From: Candidatus Helarchaeota archaeon
GTDB lineage: Archaea > Asgardarchaeota > Lokiarchaeia > Helarchaeales > HEL-GB-A
Direction of reading: 5' to 3'
Assembly: GCA_013375455.1 (NCBI GenBank)
Contig: JABXJT010000061.1
Location: forward strand, 1 to 27,194
Length of the DNA stretch: 27,194 nt
The first letter of the stretch is position 1; every line of letters starts with the position of its first letter. Made by a program: the position numbers and the translations under genes. Shown here in pieces: positions 7,378 to 15,142 of the stretch. The notes under the pieces are model-generated. The model was given only the letters and a program-made list of their open reading frames with translations. It was not told where the DNA came from and did no database searches.

Positions 7378-7636
7378 ACAACACCAAACCATCTTTTTCA
7401 ATGAGTTCAGTAAATAAGCATCTTTGACTTAGATCTATGACATCCACTGGTTTGGATAAATCTCTGTATACTTTCCAACAAAATTCAAAAAAAACTTCAG
7501 GAGCTAAACCTTTAACGCCTATATCTATGTCTCTTGCGTCTTCTCTTTCCTTCGATGAACCAAAAAGGATGACCTTTTTTAATTTATATTCTCTTGCATG
7601 AGTCAAAATGACATTCAAATCATCATCAGATATCAT
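7370..7636 (-). CDS. mntA: MntA-like nucleotidyltransferase antitoxin
   Basis: This 88-residue minimal nucleotidyltransferase has the motif FGSSKEREDARDIDIG: Gly26-Ser27 followed by Asp36 and Asp38. A third acid occurs in PVDVIDLS (Asp65). This is the MNT family paired with HEPN proteins. MntA transfers AMP from ATP to the tyrosine of HepT and so silences the toxin. The gene comes first and overlaps hepT, as is usual. Start ATG 7636 is followed by ISDDDL. Length fits the family (90-100 residues). Confidence 0.88.
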   Translation of the reverse strand: MISDDDLNVILTHAREYKLKKVILFGSSKEREDARDIDIGVKGLAPEVFFEFCWKVYRDLSKPVDVIDLSQRCLFTELIEKDGLVLYG

Positions 7637-7667
7637 TGGTTTTTATAATTCCTTTATCATATTTAAA

Positions 7668-8801
7668 TTAGATAAAATCTTCAAAGGGGCTATTTGTGAG
7701 GACCTCTGTCGAATTAGAACGCAAATGAACAGTATCCTCAAAATCAATTGCTCCCCATCCAGGGATTATTAATTTTGGTTCAAATGCTATGACCATTCCC
7801 TCTTGAAATTTCTCCTTGCTATGTTCTACAATCCCTGGAGGTTCATCCAGCTCCAAACCAACCCCATGCCCTAAACCTTGTCGATACCCATTAAAACCTT
7901 GAAAAAAATCTTGATAATCGCCCATTTTCTGTTTGACTTCCTTGAACAAGGTCCCAATTTCTTTCCCGACAAGCACTTGGTTTTCTATATGTTTCAAGGC
8001 GTCACGCACGGTGTTGTACAACTTCATAAATTTCTCCGTGGGTTTGCCAATAAAATACGTACGAGCGTGATCTGCATGGTACCCCTCTACATTGGTGGCA
8101 AAATCCAGAACAAATATATCTCCATCTTTCAATACGCGATTTGAGGCGCTACGCGGGGTTGCATTTGTTGCCCCCACTCCTGATAGAATTGGATAATCAC
8201 CTGGCGTGTATAGATTCTCCCCACTGGCAAGAACAAAACCATTGGCATCCCAGTATAAGTTAGTTGCAGGATACCAGGATCCATTCAATTTAGCTTCTCG
8301 CGCGACTTCGGCTGCGACCTCGAGTTCAGTAATGCCAGGGCGTAAAGTTTCGCGACAAATTCGCTGAACATTAACAACAGCTTTCGCAGATTTTTTCATA
8401 CTTTCAATTTCTTTTGCATCTTTAATCATACGGAGTCTTGAAAATAAAGGATTAATATCAATAAATTCGGCATTCAACGCTTTTTTTAATTTTAAATATT
8501 GATTGACCCTGACAAAGTTCATCTCGATTCCAAGTTTTCCTCGATCCAATTTTCGCGCTTTGATTTCTTCAATAAGATCTTTTGTTGATCTTAACTGCAC
8601 CACGTCTTCAATCCATGTCTCATTTTTTCCTCTTTCAAAATTCCGTTTGATGAAAATCCTGGGGTCCGAATCGAGGGGGATCAAACAAATCGAGAATTGG
8701 GCAGTATTGCTCGCATAATAAATATTTCGGGAGCCAAATAGAATTATACAATCGATCTGCTGCTTTTCCATTTCCGTTTTAATCTTAGCAAGGCGATTCA
8801 T
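7668..8801 (-). CDS. M24-family metallopeptidase (Xaa-Pro aminopeptidase/creatinase-like)
   Basis: This 377-residue protein has an N-terminal creatinase-like domain (residues 1-125) and a pita-bread catalytic domain. The five metal ligands of family M24 are present: Asp233 and Asp244 (VLDFATNVEGYHADHART), His312 (GLGHGVGLELDEPP), Glu341 (AFEPK) and Glu355 (DFEDTV). The enzyme should cleave a residue from the N-terminus before proline, using two metal ions in the cytosol. The usual DxG at the first ligand is replaced by DFA, a small departure. The gene reads left with a 30-base gap to mntA and a 50-base gap from the large upstream gene. Alternatives within M24, such as creatinase or aminopeptidase P of other specificity, cannot be excluded. 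Confidence 0.9.
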   Translation of the reverse strand: MNRLAKIKTEMEKQQIDCIILFGSRNIYYASNTAQFSICLIPLDSDPRIFIKRNFERGKNETWIEDVVQLRSTKDLIEEIKARKLDRGKLGIEMNFVRVNQYLKLKKALNAEFIDINPLFSRLRMIKDAKEIESMKKSAKAVVNVQRICRETLRPGITELEVAAEVAREAKLNGSWYPATNLYWDANGFVLASGENLYTPGDYPILSGVGATNATPRSASNRVLKDGDIFVLDFATNVEGYHADHARTYFIGKPTEKFMKLYNTVRDALKHIENQVLVGKEIGTLFKEVKQKMGDYQDFFQGFNGYRQGLGHGVGLELDEPPGIVEHSKEKFQEGMVIAFEPKLIIPGWGAIDFEDTVHLRSNSTEVLTNSPFEDFI

Positions 8802-8851
8802 ACACTCACACGCAATTAAATTCTTTAAAAATCTAACGTAGCAAGTCCACT

Positions 8852-11812
8852 TTATTCGGTTAATTTGAATAGTTCTCTCAAGCTGGCGATGAGCTTGGGA
8901 TCTTGTGTAAGGGTTAAGAACTCTTTGCGATTTACATGAATCAGGTTAGTGATTTCTTGACTATATTTCTTAACGAGTTGATTTTTTCTTTCGGAGCGAG
9001 CTTTTTGGAAGGCCATATAGGCAGTTTTTACAGCGTTAAAATCGCTCAATGGGAGTTCACCGATTTTCTCGATGATATTGATTTGTTTCGTGAGAATTGT
9101 GCCCTCTTTCTTGATTCGAAGCCTCGCCCAAAAATGTTTTCCACTCTTTTTTCCGAAATGTATTATCAATTTTTCCCCTTTTCCAGAAAGTTGAGAAAGC
9201 CCAAGCTCTAAATCACGAATAAAGTCGTCAAAATATTTCGCGATCAACTCTAATTTAGCATCCAATGCGAGAATAGCCCGATCACTCAATTTCGTTTCGA
9301 GTTGCTTCAGTTTTTCTTGTTGTATGACGATCATTTGCTTATTGCTTTTGAGGGCCTCTGCTAAATTCGCCATTCTACGTAGTTGTTCAGGTCGAATGTC
9401 GCTAGCGTCCATTTTCTCTAATTCCCGCAATTCATAGACGAGTTGCAAGGCATTTTTCAATGAATTTGGAGTTAATTTATCCATATCTGCCATGGAAGAT
9501 TCGACGATTTTAATTACTTCTTCAAGGGTTTCCTTTAATTTATTCGTTTTAACGGTTACACTGACACTAGTTTCCCGCTCGGGCTTTATAAAATCCGGAA
9601 CTATTGGTCCTGAAGGGCTCTTAATTTTGAGAGGAGGAGATGGGACTGGCTTCCCCATCGCTGCAGGTGGCGCAGGTCGGTCACTTGCCGAAGGCGGGGC
9701 AATGCTTGGTGGTGCAGGTCTACTAATTGCTGAAGGAGGAGCTTTAGGAGGTGCACTAAGGGGAGCTGAAGGTGGAGCTTTTGGGGGTGCTCTGGGCGGT
9801 GGAGATCCACCAGTAACCATTGCAGGCGTTCTCCCCTCTAATTTTGCAGCTAATGCACTCACCTTACTAGTTGTAATTTCTGGTTCTGGTTCCGGTTCAA
9901 TTATTTTGGTACTTATTAAGCTCTCAATCCAAATTTCTTCTATCCCCTTCCGGAATTTTTTAAATACGTTTTTGGCTTTGAATTTTTTCTTCGAGAGTTC
10001 TTCCCTAATGACCTTCTCAAATGTTTTACTCACGCCATCCATGAAGGAAGAGAGTTTCAAAATTAAAGTTTTAACTTTGACCTCATATTCTTCTGGGTTA
10101 AGTTTCATTAGTTCATGAAGCTTCCGTTCTGCATTAGCATTGATAATATCAATCAAAGTAATTTGGCTTTGCTCTAAGAATAGATCAACAAATTTAATTG
10201 GCGCAATCTTGTTTGCTTCTAAAATATTGAATACTGGTGACTTTTTTATTTTTGTGCTTTCCAGGAATTTCATGAACTCAAATTTTATTTGTTTTTGGAG
10301 TGGAGCAAGCCGCTGATCCGCTTTAGGAGGGATGGCTATTTCTTCAGCAACTTCAATTTCAGCCTCTGGCTTAAGCCTCTTTCCTAATTGGCTATATAAC
10401 TCATATACTCCAGGCCAACTTAAATAACCAATTAAGTATTCCTTAAATTTTTCCGTATCTATTTTAATGGCTCGATTTATAATTAACTGAGTCATATAAA
10501 TGCCCAAGCCGGCAGGAATTCCGTGAAAAAGTTCTAAAAGGTTCTCAAGCCCTGCTTTATTTTCTTCAATGACGCGATTGAGATACCATCTTGAAGTGTC
10601 ATCAAATATCTGCTTCAAAATTTCAATGTTCCGGGGTGCTTTTTTCCTCTTCTTCTTGGAAGCTTTTTTCTTTACCTTCTCTTGTTTCGATGGGATTGCT
10701 TCCTTCGTCTCGAGTTGAACGAATTTCAATGGCTCAAAAATAATTTGAAGATTCTTTTTCAGCTCTTCATTCTTAAGGGCTTCTTCAGTGCTTTCCGGGA
10801 TTAGTTTAATGACATTTTCAATTTTATGGAGGGTGGAAACATGTTCTTTCTTTAAGGGTTCCTGATTTTTTAATAAATTGGAAATCTGTGCAATGATGAA
10901 AAACAGATAGGGCTTTTCGCTAATCTCTTTTATAAGATTTTCTAATTTTTCACGTTTTTCTTTTGAAATGAATGTCTTCTTTTCAATTTTTCCAAGTTCA
11001 ATTGCTTCATTGATGATTGCTTTCGCTTTATTGACTATCTGCATTGCATCTTTTTGGATCAACTCGCCTCCAACACTTAAAAAATACACCGACTCTAAAA
11101 CAGTCTCAATAATTTGGACACTTTCGGGACCAAACGTCATTAATTTACGTTCTTCATCAAGGGATTGTTTCTTTCGTACCCATAAAGAATAATCATTGTG
11201 TTTGCCTTCAACATTTGGTTCTATTTTGTTAAGGGTTTTTTCAATACTCTTAATCTTATTATCTAGGGCAGTAGTTTCCTCAACTGATGTAATGAGAAGT
11301 TTGGGGCTTAAAGCCCCGGACAGGGCACCATAGTACCTCATATTTAACCATAAAGCCATTAATTCGGCAACATTCTTTTGTGAAAAACCTTTTTCTATGG
11401 CAAGTTCTAAATATTCTTCGGTCGTGAAACCTTCTCGGATTCCGCGAGGTGTTCGCAGTAATATTTCACGACACTTACCTAATAAATCTGGAGAATAGAT
11501 GCTAAAATATGTTAATAATCGCTTTTGAAATTCTAAGGCTTTCATTCTATCTTCTAATGGACCAAGAATTGCCGAGATGCTACGAAGTTTATTTTCTATG
11601 GCTTGTAATAACTTCAAAGGTTCTAATTTCTTGAATTTCTCGCTTTTATTTGCAGAATCCATCTCTGGAAAGTACTTTCGCATGAATTCGTTGATACTCA
11701 TTTTCTGATATGGCCAGATAACACTATCTTTCTTTAAAAGTAATCCTACTTGAGATAAAGCTTCGGATAGTTTCTCAACTTTATTATTTTCTTCTACCAC
11801 TTTCCATATCAT
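8852..11812 (-). CDS. 986-residue helical protein with polyproline linker
   Basis: This very large protein is not one I recognise. Residues 1-660 are almost wholly helical with repeated charged heptads, including a lysine-rich patch KKKASKKKRKK near residue 390. Residues about 665-740 form a proline-rich linker of short units such as APPKAPPSAP and RPAPPS. Residues about 745-986 are again helical, containing a coiled-coil-like part and a beta-rich segment (KLIIHFGKKSGKHFWARLRIKKEG). There is no signal peptide or membrane segment, so it is cytosolic. The layout of long helical part, polyproline, helical part is superficially like formins, and Asgard archaea have polyproline-binding profilins. 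This is only an analogy. The start ATG at 11812 has a CTTTTTAAG box (11845-11853) at about -35. Confidence 0.75.
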   Translation of the reverse strand: MIWKVVEENNKVEKLSEALSQVGLLLKKDSVIWPYQKMSINEFMRKYFPEMDSANKSEKFKKLEPLKLLQAIENKLRSISAILGPLEDRMKALEFQKRLLTYFSIYSPDLLGKCREILLRTPRGIREGFTTEEYLELAIEKGFSQKNVAELMALWLNMRYYGALSGALSPKLLITSVEETTALDNKIKSIEKTLNKIEPNVEGKHNDYSLWVRKKQSLDEERKLMTFGPESVQIIETVLESVYFLSVGGELIQKDAMQIVNKAKAIINEAIELGKIEKKTFISKEKREKLENLIKEISEKPYLFFIIAQISNLLKNQEPLKKEHVSTLHKIENVIKLIPESTEEALKNEELKKNLQIIFEPLKFVQLETKEAIPSKQEKVKKKASKKKRKKAPRNIEILKQIFDDTSRWYLNRVIEENKAGLENLLELFHGIPAGLGIYMTQLIINRAIKIDTEKFKEYLIGYLSWPGVYELYSQLGKRLKPEAEIEVAEEIAIPPKADQRLAPLQKQIKFEFMKFLESTKIKKSPVFNILEANKIAPIKFVDLFLEQSQITLIDIINANAERKLHELMKLNPEEYEVKVKTLILKLSSFMDGVSKTFEKVIREELSKKKFKAKNVFKKFRKGIEEIWIESLISTKIIEPEPEPEITTSKVSALAAKLEGRTPAMVTGGSPPPRAPPKAPPSAPLSAPPKAPPSAISRPAPPSIAPPSASDRPAPPAAMGKPVPSPPLKIKSPSGPIVPDFIKPERETSVSVTVKTNKLKETLEEVIKIVESSMADMDKLTPNSLKNALQLVYELRELEKMDASDIRPEQLRRMANLAEALKSNKQMIVIQQEKLKQLETKLSDRAILALDAKLELIAKYFDDFIRDLELGLSQLSGKGEKLIIHFGKKSGKHFWARLRIKKEGTILTKQINIIEKIGELPLSDFNAVKTAYMAFQKARSERKNQLVKKYSQEITNLIHVNRKEFLTLTQDPKLIASLRELFKLTE

Positions 11813-11843
11813 CCAAATAATTCAAGCCTATAGCCTAGACCCT

Positions 11844-11853
11844 GCTTTTTAAG
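11844..11853 (-). promoter_or_regulatory. TATA-like box for the 986-residue protein gene
   Basis: On the reverse strand, CTTAAAAAGC lies about 32-41 bases before ATG 11812. The region 11813-12175, 363 bases without a gene, also holds the first direct-repeat unit (11881-11967), a short unique stretch and the left end of TnpB element 2 from 12003. Confidence 0.4.
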
Positions 11854-11880
11854 CTCCACTTCCTGATTCAGCTCTTTTAC

Positions 11881-11967
11881 CTGAAGTAGAGGAATGGTCA
11901 TAATTGTAAAATGCATGATTTCATTAAAACTTTACAATATTTAACCAAAAAAAAATATTTAAGGAAC
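11881..11967 (+). repeat. 87-base direct repeat, unit 1 (empty TnpB target copy)
   Basis: This unit matches 13453-13539 in 85 of 87 positions; the differences are at unit positions 11 and 13. It is preceded by TTTTAC (11875-11880), the same sequence that borders the left end of TnpB element 2. It therefore represents the target before insertion. It ends in a nine-A run and ATATTTAAGGAAC, which looks like an archaeal promoter. Confidence 0.9.
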
Positions 11968-12014
11968 CATTTTGTGGCAAAAGAATAGCCCGGCTCTTTT
12001 ACCTAGATTGAAAG

Positions 12015-12034
12015 CCACTCCCTTTAGGGAGTGG
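12015..12034 (+). repeat. Left-end perfect hairpin of TnpB element 2
   Basis: CCACTCCC-TTTA-GGGAGTGG is a perfect eight-base-pair stem with a TTTA loop. It is the likely TnpA recognition hairpin. Confidence 0.7.
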
Positions 12035-12175
12035 ATGGATGAAGAATACAGTATATCTCAGTTGTGTATTAGCATTTCTCCTTTTGCTGCTTATAATACT
12101 TTCAGGTATCTCTCTTGCTTTTATAGAACCGACTCCAATAATAATTTAAGAAATCCGTGTTGGTCTAACGTCAAA

Positions 12176-13447
12176 ATGAAGATAAATAAAGGGATTAAGG
12201 TCAGAATCTACCCGAATAAGCAACAACAGGAGCTACTCAATAAGACTTTCGGCTGTTGTCGGTTCCTCCACAATAAAATGCTGGAAGAACGGCGAACTGT
12301 ATATGACACGCTTAAAGAGGAAAAAGATCATTTGTATGCCCATAAATACAAGACTGAAAAACAATACAAAAAGGAATTTCCCTTCCTAAGCGAAGTAGAT
12401 TCTAAAGCACTCCAATCCGAAACGCGAAATCTCCTCCAAGCATTTCAAAACTTCTTTCGAGGCATCCGCACAGGAAAGAAAATTGGCTATCCCAAATTTA
12501 AATCAAAGAAGAAAAAGCAAACTTACACGACCTACAACATCAATAACAACATCAGAATCAATCATAAAGCCAAAAGAATCAAACTCCCGAAAATTGGCTG
12601 GGTGAAATATCGAGATGACAGGAATGTTGTCCATCCGATTAAACACGTAACCGTCAGTAGAACGAGAACGAATAAATATTACGTAGCAATCATCATTGAG
12701 GTAGAGATTGATGTAGAACCCATTACTACCATCCCGCTTCACAGGATTGAAGCCTTTGATATGTCAGCTCCTAACTTTTTAATTAATGAAAATTTAGAAT
12801 TAACAAATCCCCGCTTTTATAGAAATCAAGAACGAAAATTGAAACGATTGCATAAATTAGAATCCCGCAAACAAAAAGGATCAAAGAATCGAGAGAAAGC
12901 ACGATTGAGGCTAGCGAGGGGGTATGAGAAAATCCAAAATCAAAAAATGGATTGGACACATAAACTTACCCATTCATTAAGTAACCAATTTGATGCCATC
13001 ATCTTAGAGGATTTGAACATTCAAGGGATGCAACAATTTAATTCGGGATTGTCCAAATCCGTGACTTTAGATTTCTCTTGGTATCAGTTCATCTCCTATT
13101 TGCGGTATAAACTGGAATGGCAAGGCAAACCTCTTGTGTTAGTTGATCGGTTTTTCCCGTCCAGCAAGCGATGCTCGGTGTGCGGTCAGATAAACAATGA
13201 CCTGCAACTGAGCAAACGGACTTGGACGTGTCAATGTGGGGCAACGCACCACCGAGATGTGAACGCCTCAACTAATATTAAAGAAGAAGGATTGCAAATT
13301 CTTCACGATCAAGGTATCACAATCATTAACGATAATCATGCTACCGTAGGGACTACGGAAAGTCACGCCTCTGGAGATTATGTAAGACCTGCATTAGCGG
13401 GCAGTGGTCAAGGAAGGAGGAATCCACTTGCCTTTAGGCAGTGGTAG
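12176..13447 (+). CDS. tnpB: IS200/IS605-family TnpB, RNA-guided endonuclease (copy 2)
   Basis: This 423-residue TnpB is closely related to the copy at 1503 and clearly a paralogue of the same element. The frame stays open upstream to 11972, but that part is the element's left end and unique flank, not conserved coding. The ATG at 12176, aligned with copy 1 (NKGIKVRIYPNK), is the start. RuvC acids are Asp in EAFDMSAP, Glu in IILEDLNIQG and Asp in HHRDVNAS. The zinc finger is CSVCGQ...CQCG. Substitutions between the copies are scattered through the protein, and no frameshift or stop is seen, so both are probably functional. The protein ends AFRQW, with the stop inside the right-end hairpin, so coding and RNA signals overlap. 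Confidence 0.93.
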   Translation: MKINKGIKVRIYPNKQQQELLNKTFGCCRFLHNKMLEERRTVYDTLKEEKDHLYAHKYKTEKQYKKEFPFLSEVDSKALQSETRNLLQAFQNFFRGIRTGKKIGYPKFKSKKKKQTYTTYNINNNIRINHKAKRIKLPKIGWVKYRDDRNVVHPIKHVTVSRTRTNKYYVAIIIEVEIDVEPITTIPLHRIEAFDMSAPNFLINENLELTNPRFYRNQERKLKRLHKLESRKQKGSKNREKARLRLARGYEKIQNQKMDWTHKLTHSLSNQFDAIILEDLNIQGMQQFNSGLSKSVTLDFSWYQFISYLRYKLEWQGKPLVLVDRFFPSSKRCSVCGQINNDLQLSKRTWTCQCGATHHRDVNASTNIKEEGLQILHDQGITIINDNHATVGTTESHASGDYVRPALAGSGQGRRNPLAFRQW

Positions 13448-13452
13448 TTCAA
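13344..13452 (+). ncRNA. Predicted omega RNA scaffold of TnpB copy 2 (guide follows from 13453)
   Basis: The hairpin CCGTAG-GGA-CTACGG (13344-13358) is identical to copy 1, and a right-end hairpin with a TTTA loop lies at 13424-13444. The guide would begin CTGAAGTAGACGCATGG at 13453. This nearly matches the empty site at 11881. The 5' limit is a guess. Confidence 0.45.
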
Positions 13453-13539
13453 CTGAAGTAGACGCATGGTCATAATTGTAAAATGCATGATTTCATTAAA
13501 ACTTTACAATATTTAACCAAAAAAAAATATTTAAGGAAC
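13453..13539 (+). repeat. 87-base direct repeat, unit 2 (right flank of TnpB element 2)
   Basis: This unit is identical to unit 1 except at positions 11 and 13. After both units the sequence GAATAGCCCG recurs, separated in unit 1 by about 15 extra bases (CATTTTGTGGCAAAA). The original duplicated stretch was therefore longer than 87 bases. Confidence 0.9.
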
Positions 13540-13573
13540 GAATAGCCCGACCCTAGATCAATATGTGGTAAAT

Positions 13574-15061
13574 CTAAGTTTCTTGATCTAAAACTTCCCC
13601 CTCTGCAACCCCTTCCAGAAAACGCTTTTCCTTTTCCTTATGTAACTTCCGCACTTTGAGTTTCATTTCGCGGTATTTTGGTCCATCCAACGGATAGAAA
13701 TACACTGCGATGAGGAGAAGAACAAGGACCAGAGCTGGGACGACACTCATTAGAAATCGAATCCCGAACAGCGCGTTGGCAGGTTGGGGCTGCGGAATCG
13801 CACTTCCATCAACAATGACAGGCTCCACAAAGGCGAAAACCGCCACTAACATCCCTGTTAGGGCCCAGACCGCAACGGATTCAGCTGGCTTGGTAATGAG
13901 CGCATTTACTCCGAAGAAACTCGCCTCACGCCGTGTGCCCGTGCGCAGCTCATCCTGATCCGCAATATCTACGATAAACGGGTCAAGATATATTAAAAAT
14001 GCCGAAATGGCAAACCCGATAAGTAATATGGGGAGAATTACTTCCCAAAGATTTGTAGGGAAAAAAGCTAACAACAATCCCCCACTCAAAAGGGGGATAC
14101 TAAACATTAAGGATTTCCGCATTCCATATTTCCCCGCCAGAACCGCGAATACAAAGGATCCAAGTAAATTTCCTAGCATATAAATTATGATAGGAATCGA
14201 TGCATTGAATCCCTTGAGGTCTAACACGTAATCTATGTAATATGCAACACCTGTCCCAACAAAAGTCGAAAGAAAGACGCCAATGAATATGATGACCTCC
14301 AGAATAATAAAAGCCCTGCTTTTTAATGTATATTTTATTGAATCGAAAAATCCTAACGGTTCATCTCGTGAAAACATCAACTTTTCTTTAAGATAATAGG
14401 ACATAATAAAAAGTGTTAAAAAACATATAATGCCTGTAATGATCACAAAAATTTGAAATGGGTCAATTGGGCGTTGTAACGGTTGATCATTATATAAAAG
14501 CATCGGAGGTACGATTGCCGCAATTGCTGAACCGATTCCAGAAATCACCCCACTAATGAAGGAAATTTTGGTTCGATTCTTTGCTGTTAATGCTAATTCT
14601 CCCAACAGTGATATATTAACAATGACAACTAAAGTGAAGAACGTGTCGTACAAAAATAATGTCAATAAAAGATAAAGAAATAAGCCAATTTGATTTGTAC
14701 CCGGGATAAATGATGCATATAGCATGATAAAAGAGATTGCGAGAAAAGGAGCTCCGTAACGCATGTAGGGAATTCGGCGCCCCAACTTATGCTGTGTCCG
14801 ATCGCTCATAATTCCAAAAAGCGGGTCATTTATTGCATTCCAAATGGCAAAGATCATGAATGCCAGGCTGATGTATTCCCAACCTAAACCGAGCTTAATC
14901 TGATAGAAGTAAACTTTGAAGCCGCCGACGCCCGCGGCCATAACCCACCCAAACTTTGAAAGCCCAAAATAAATGGTTTGTTTTGTGGGGAATTTCTCTT
15001 CAAATCCACTTACACTATTCGAAGGTTCTGGTTCATCGCTCACTATAAATTCAATCCTCAA
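13574..15061 (-). CDS. GPH-family sugar:cation symporter (MFS_2)
   Basis: This 495-residue transporter has about 12 membrane segments and the signature motifs of the glycoside-pentoside-hexuronide (melibiose carrier) family: NDPLFGIMSDRT followed by KLGRRIPYM in loop 2-3, and the late loop DELRTGTRREASFFG. The family imports sugars and glycosides with Na+ or H+. The start is unclear. TTG at 15061 gives MRIEFIVSDE, while the strong GGAGGG Shine-Dalgarno is set for ATG 15072, which encodes only four codons and ends in a TGA overlapping this TTG. Reinitiation is possible, and a GTG at 15043 is a further alternative. It is the last gene of a leftward cluster with M28, PIG-L and dehydrogenase genes, so its substrate is probably related to theirs. 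Confidence 0.9.
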   Translation of the reverse strand: MRIEFIVSDEPEPSNSVSGFEEKFPTKQTIYFGLSKFGWVMAAGVGGFKVYFYQIKLGLGWEYISLAFMIFAIWNAINDPLFGIMSDRTQHKLGRRIPYMRYGAPFLAISFIMLYASFIPGTNQIGLFLYLLLTLFLYDTFFTLVVIVNISLLGELALTAKNRTKISFISGVISGIGSAIAAIVPPMLLYNDQPLQRPIDPFQIFVIITGIICFLTLFIMSYYLKEKLMFSRDEPLGFFDSIKYTLKSRAFIILEVIIFIGVFLSTFVGTGVAYYIDYVLDLKGFNASIPIIIYMLGNLLGSFVFAVLAGKYGMRKSLMFSIPLLSGGLLLAFFPTNLWEVILPILLIGFAISAFLIYLDPFIVDIADQDELRTGTRREASFFGVNALITKPAESVAVWALTGMLVAVFAFVEPVIVDGSAIPQPQPANALFGIRFLMSVVPALVLVLLLIAVYFYPLDGPKYREMKLKVRKLHKEKEKRFLEGVAEGEVLDQET

Positions 15062-15142
15062 TCTGCTTGCATTACTTCCCTCCTGATGGGTTAAAAGATT
15101 AACTCTTTCCGAATGGGATTTATGTAAAAATGCTATTAATTA

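Larger units (their letters stand above)
12003..13452 (+). mobile_element. TnpB-only IS200/IS605-like element, copy 2
   Basis: The left end follows TTTTAC (11997-12002); the right end is GTAGTTCAA at 13452. The right flank (CTGAAGTAG onward) is the second unit of an 87-base direct repeat, and the matching empty site lies at 11875-11967. So the element inserted without target duplication between TTTTAC and CTGAAG, as expected of single-strand IS200/IS605 transposition. No tnpA is present. The left leader, about 173 bases, is 20 bases longer than in copy 1, and the left-end hairpin is perfect. Confidence 0.88.

Noticed and set aside
9492..10118. 208-codon glycine/alanine-rich frame on the plus strand
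   Set aside because: It is the antisense of the polyproline linker. Repetitive proline codons read backwards give Gly-rich open frames, and no ribosome site is present.
11930..11967. Nine-A run and ATATTTAA as a possible origin or AT-rich replication element
   Set aside because: It is short, occurs once in each direct repeat and has no iterated origin boxes. A promoter-like segment is the simpler reading.
11972..12175. Upstream extension of tnpB copy 2 by 68 codons
   Set aside because: It covers unique flank and the element's left end, including the hairpin. Copy 1 has no matching extension, and both copies share the ATG at 12176.
13710..13958. 82-codon plus-strand frame
   Set aside because: It is antisense to the GPH symporter, Arg/Thr-rich, with no ribosome site.
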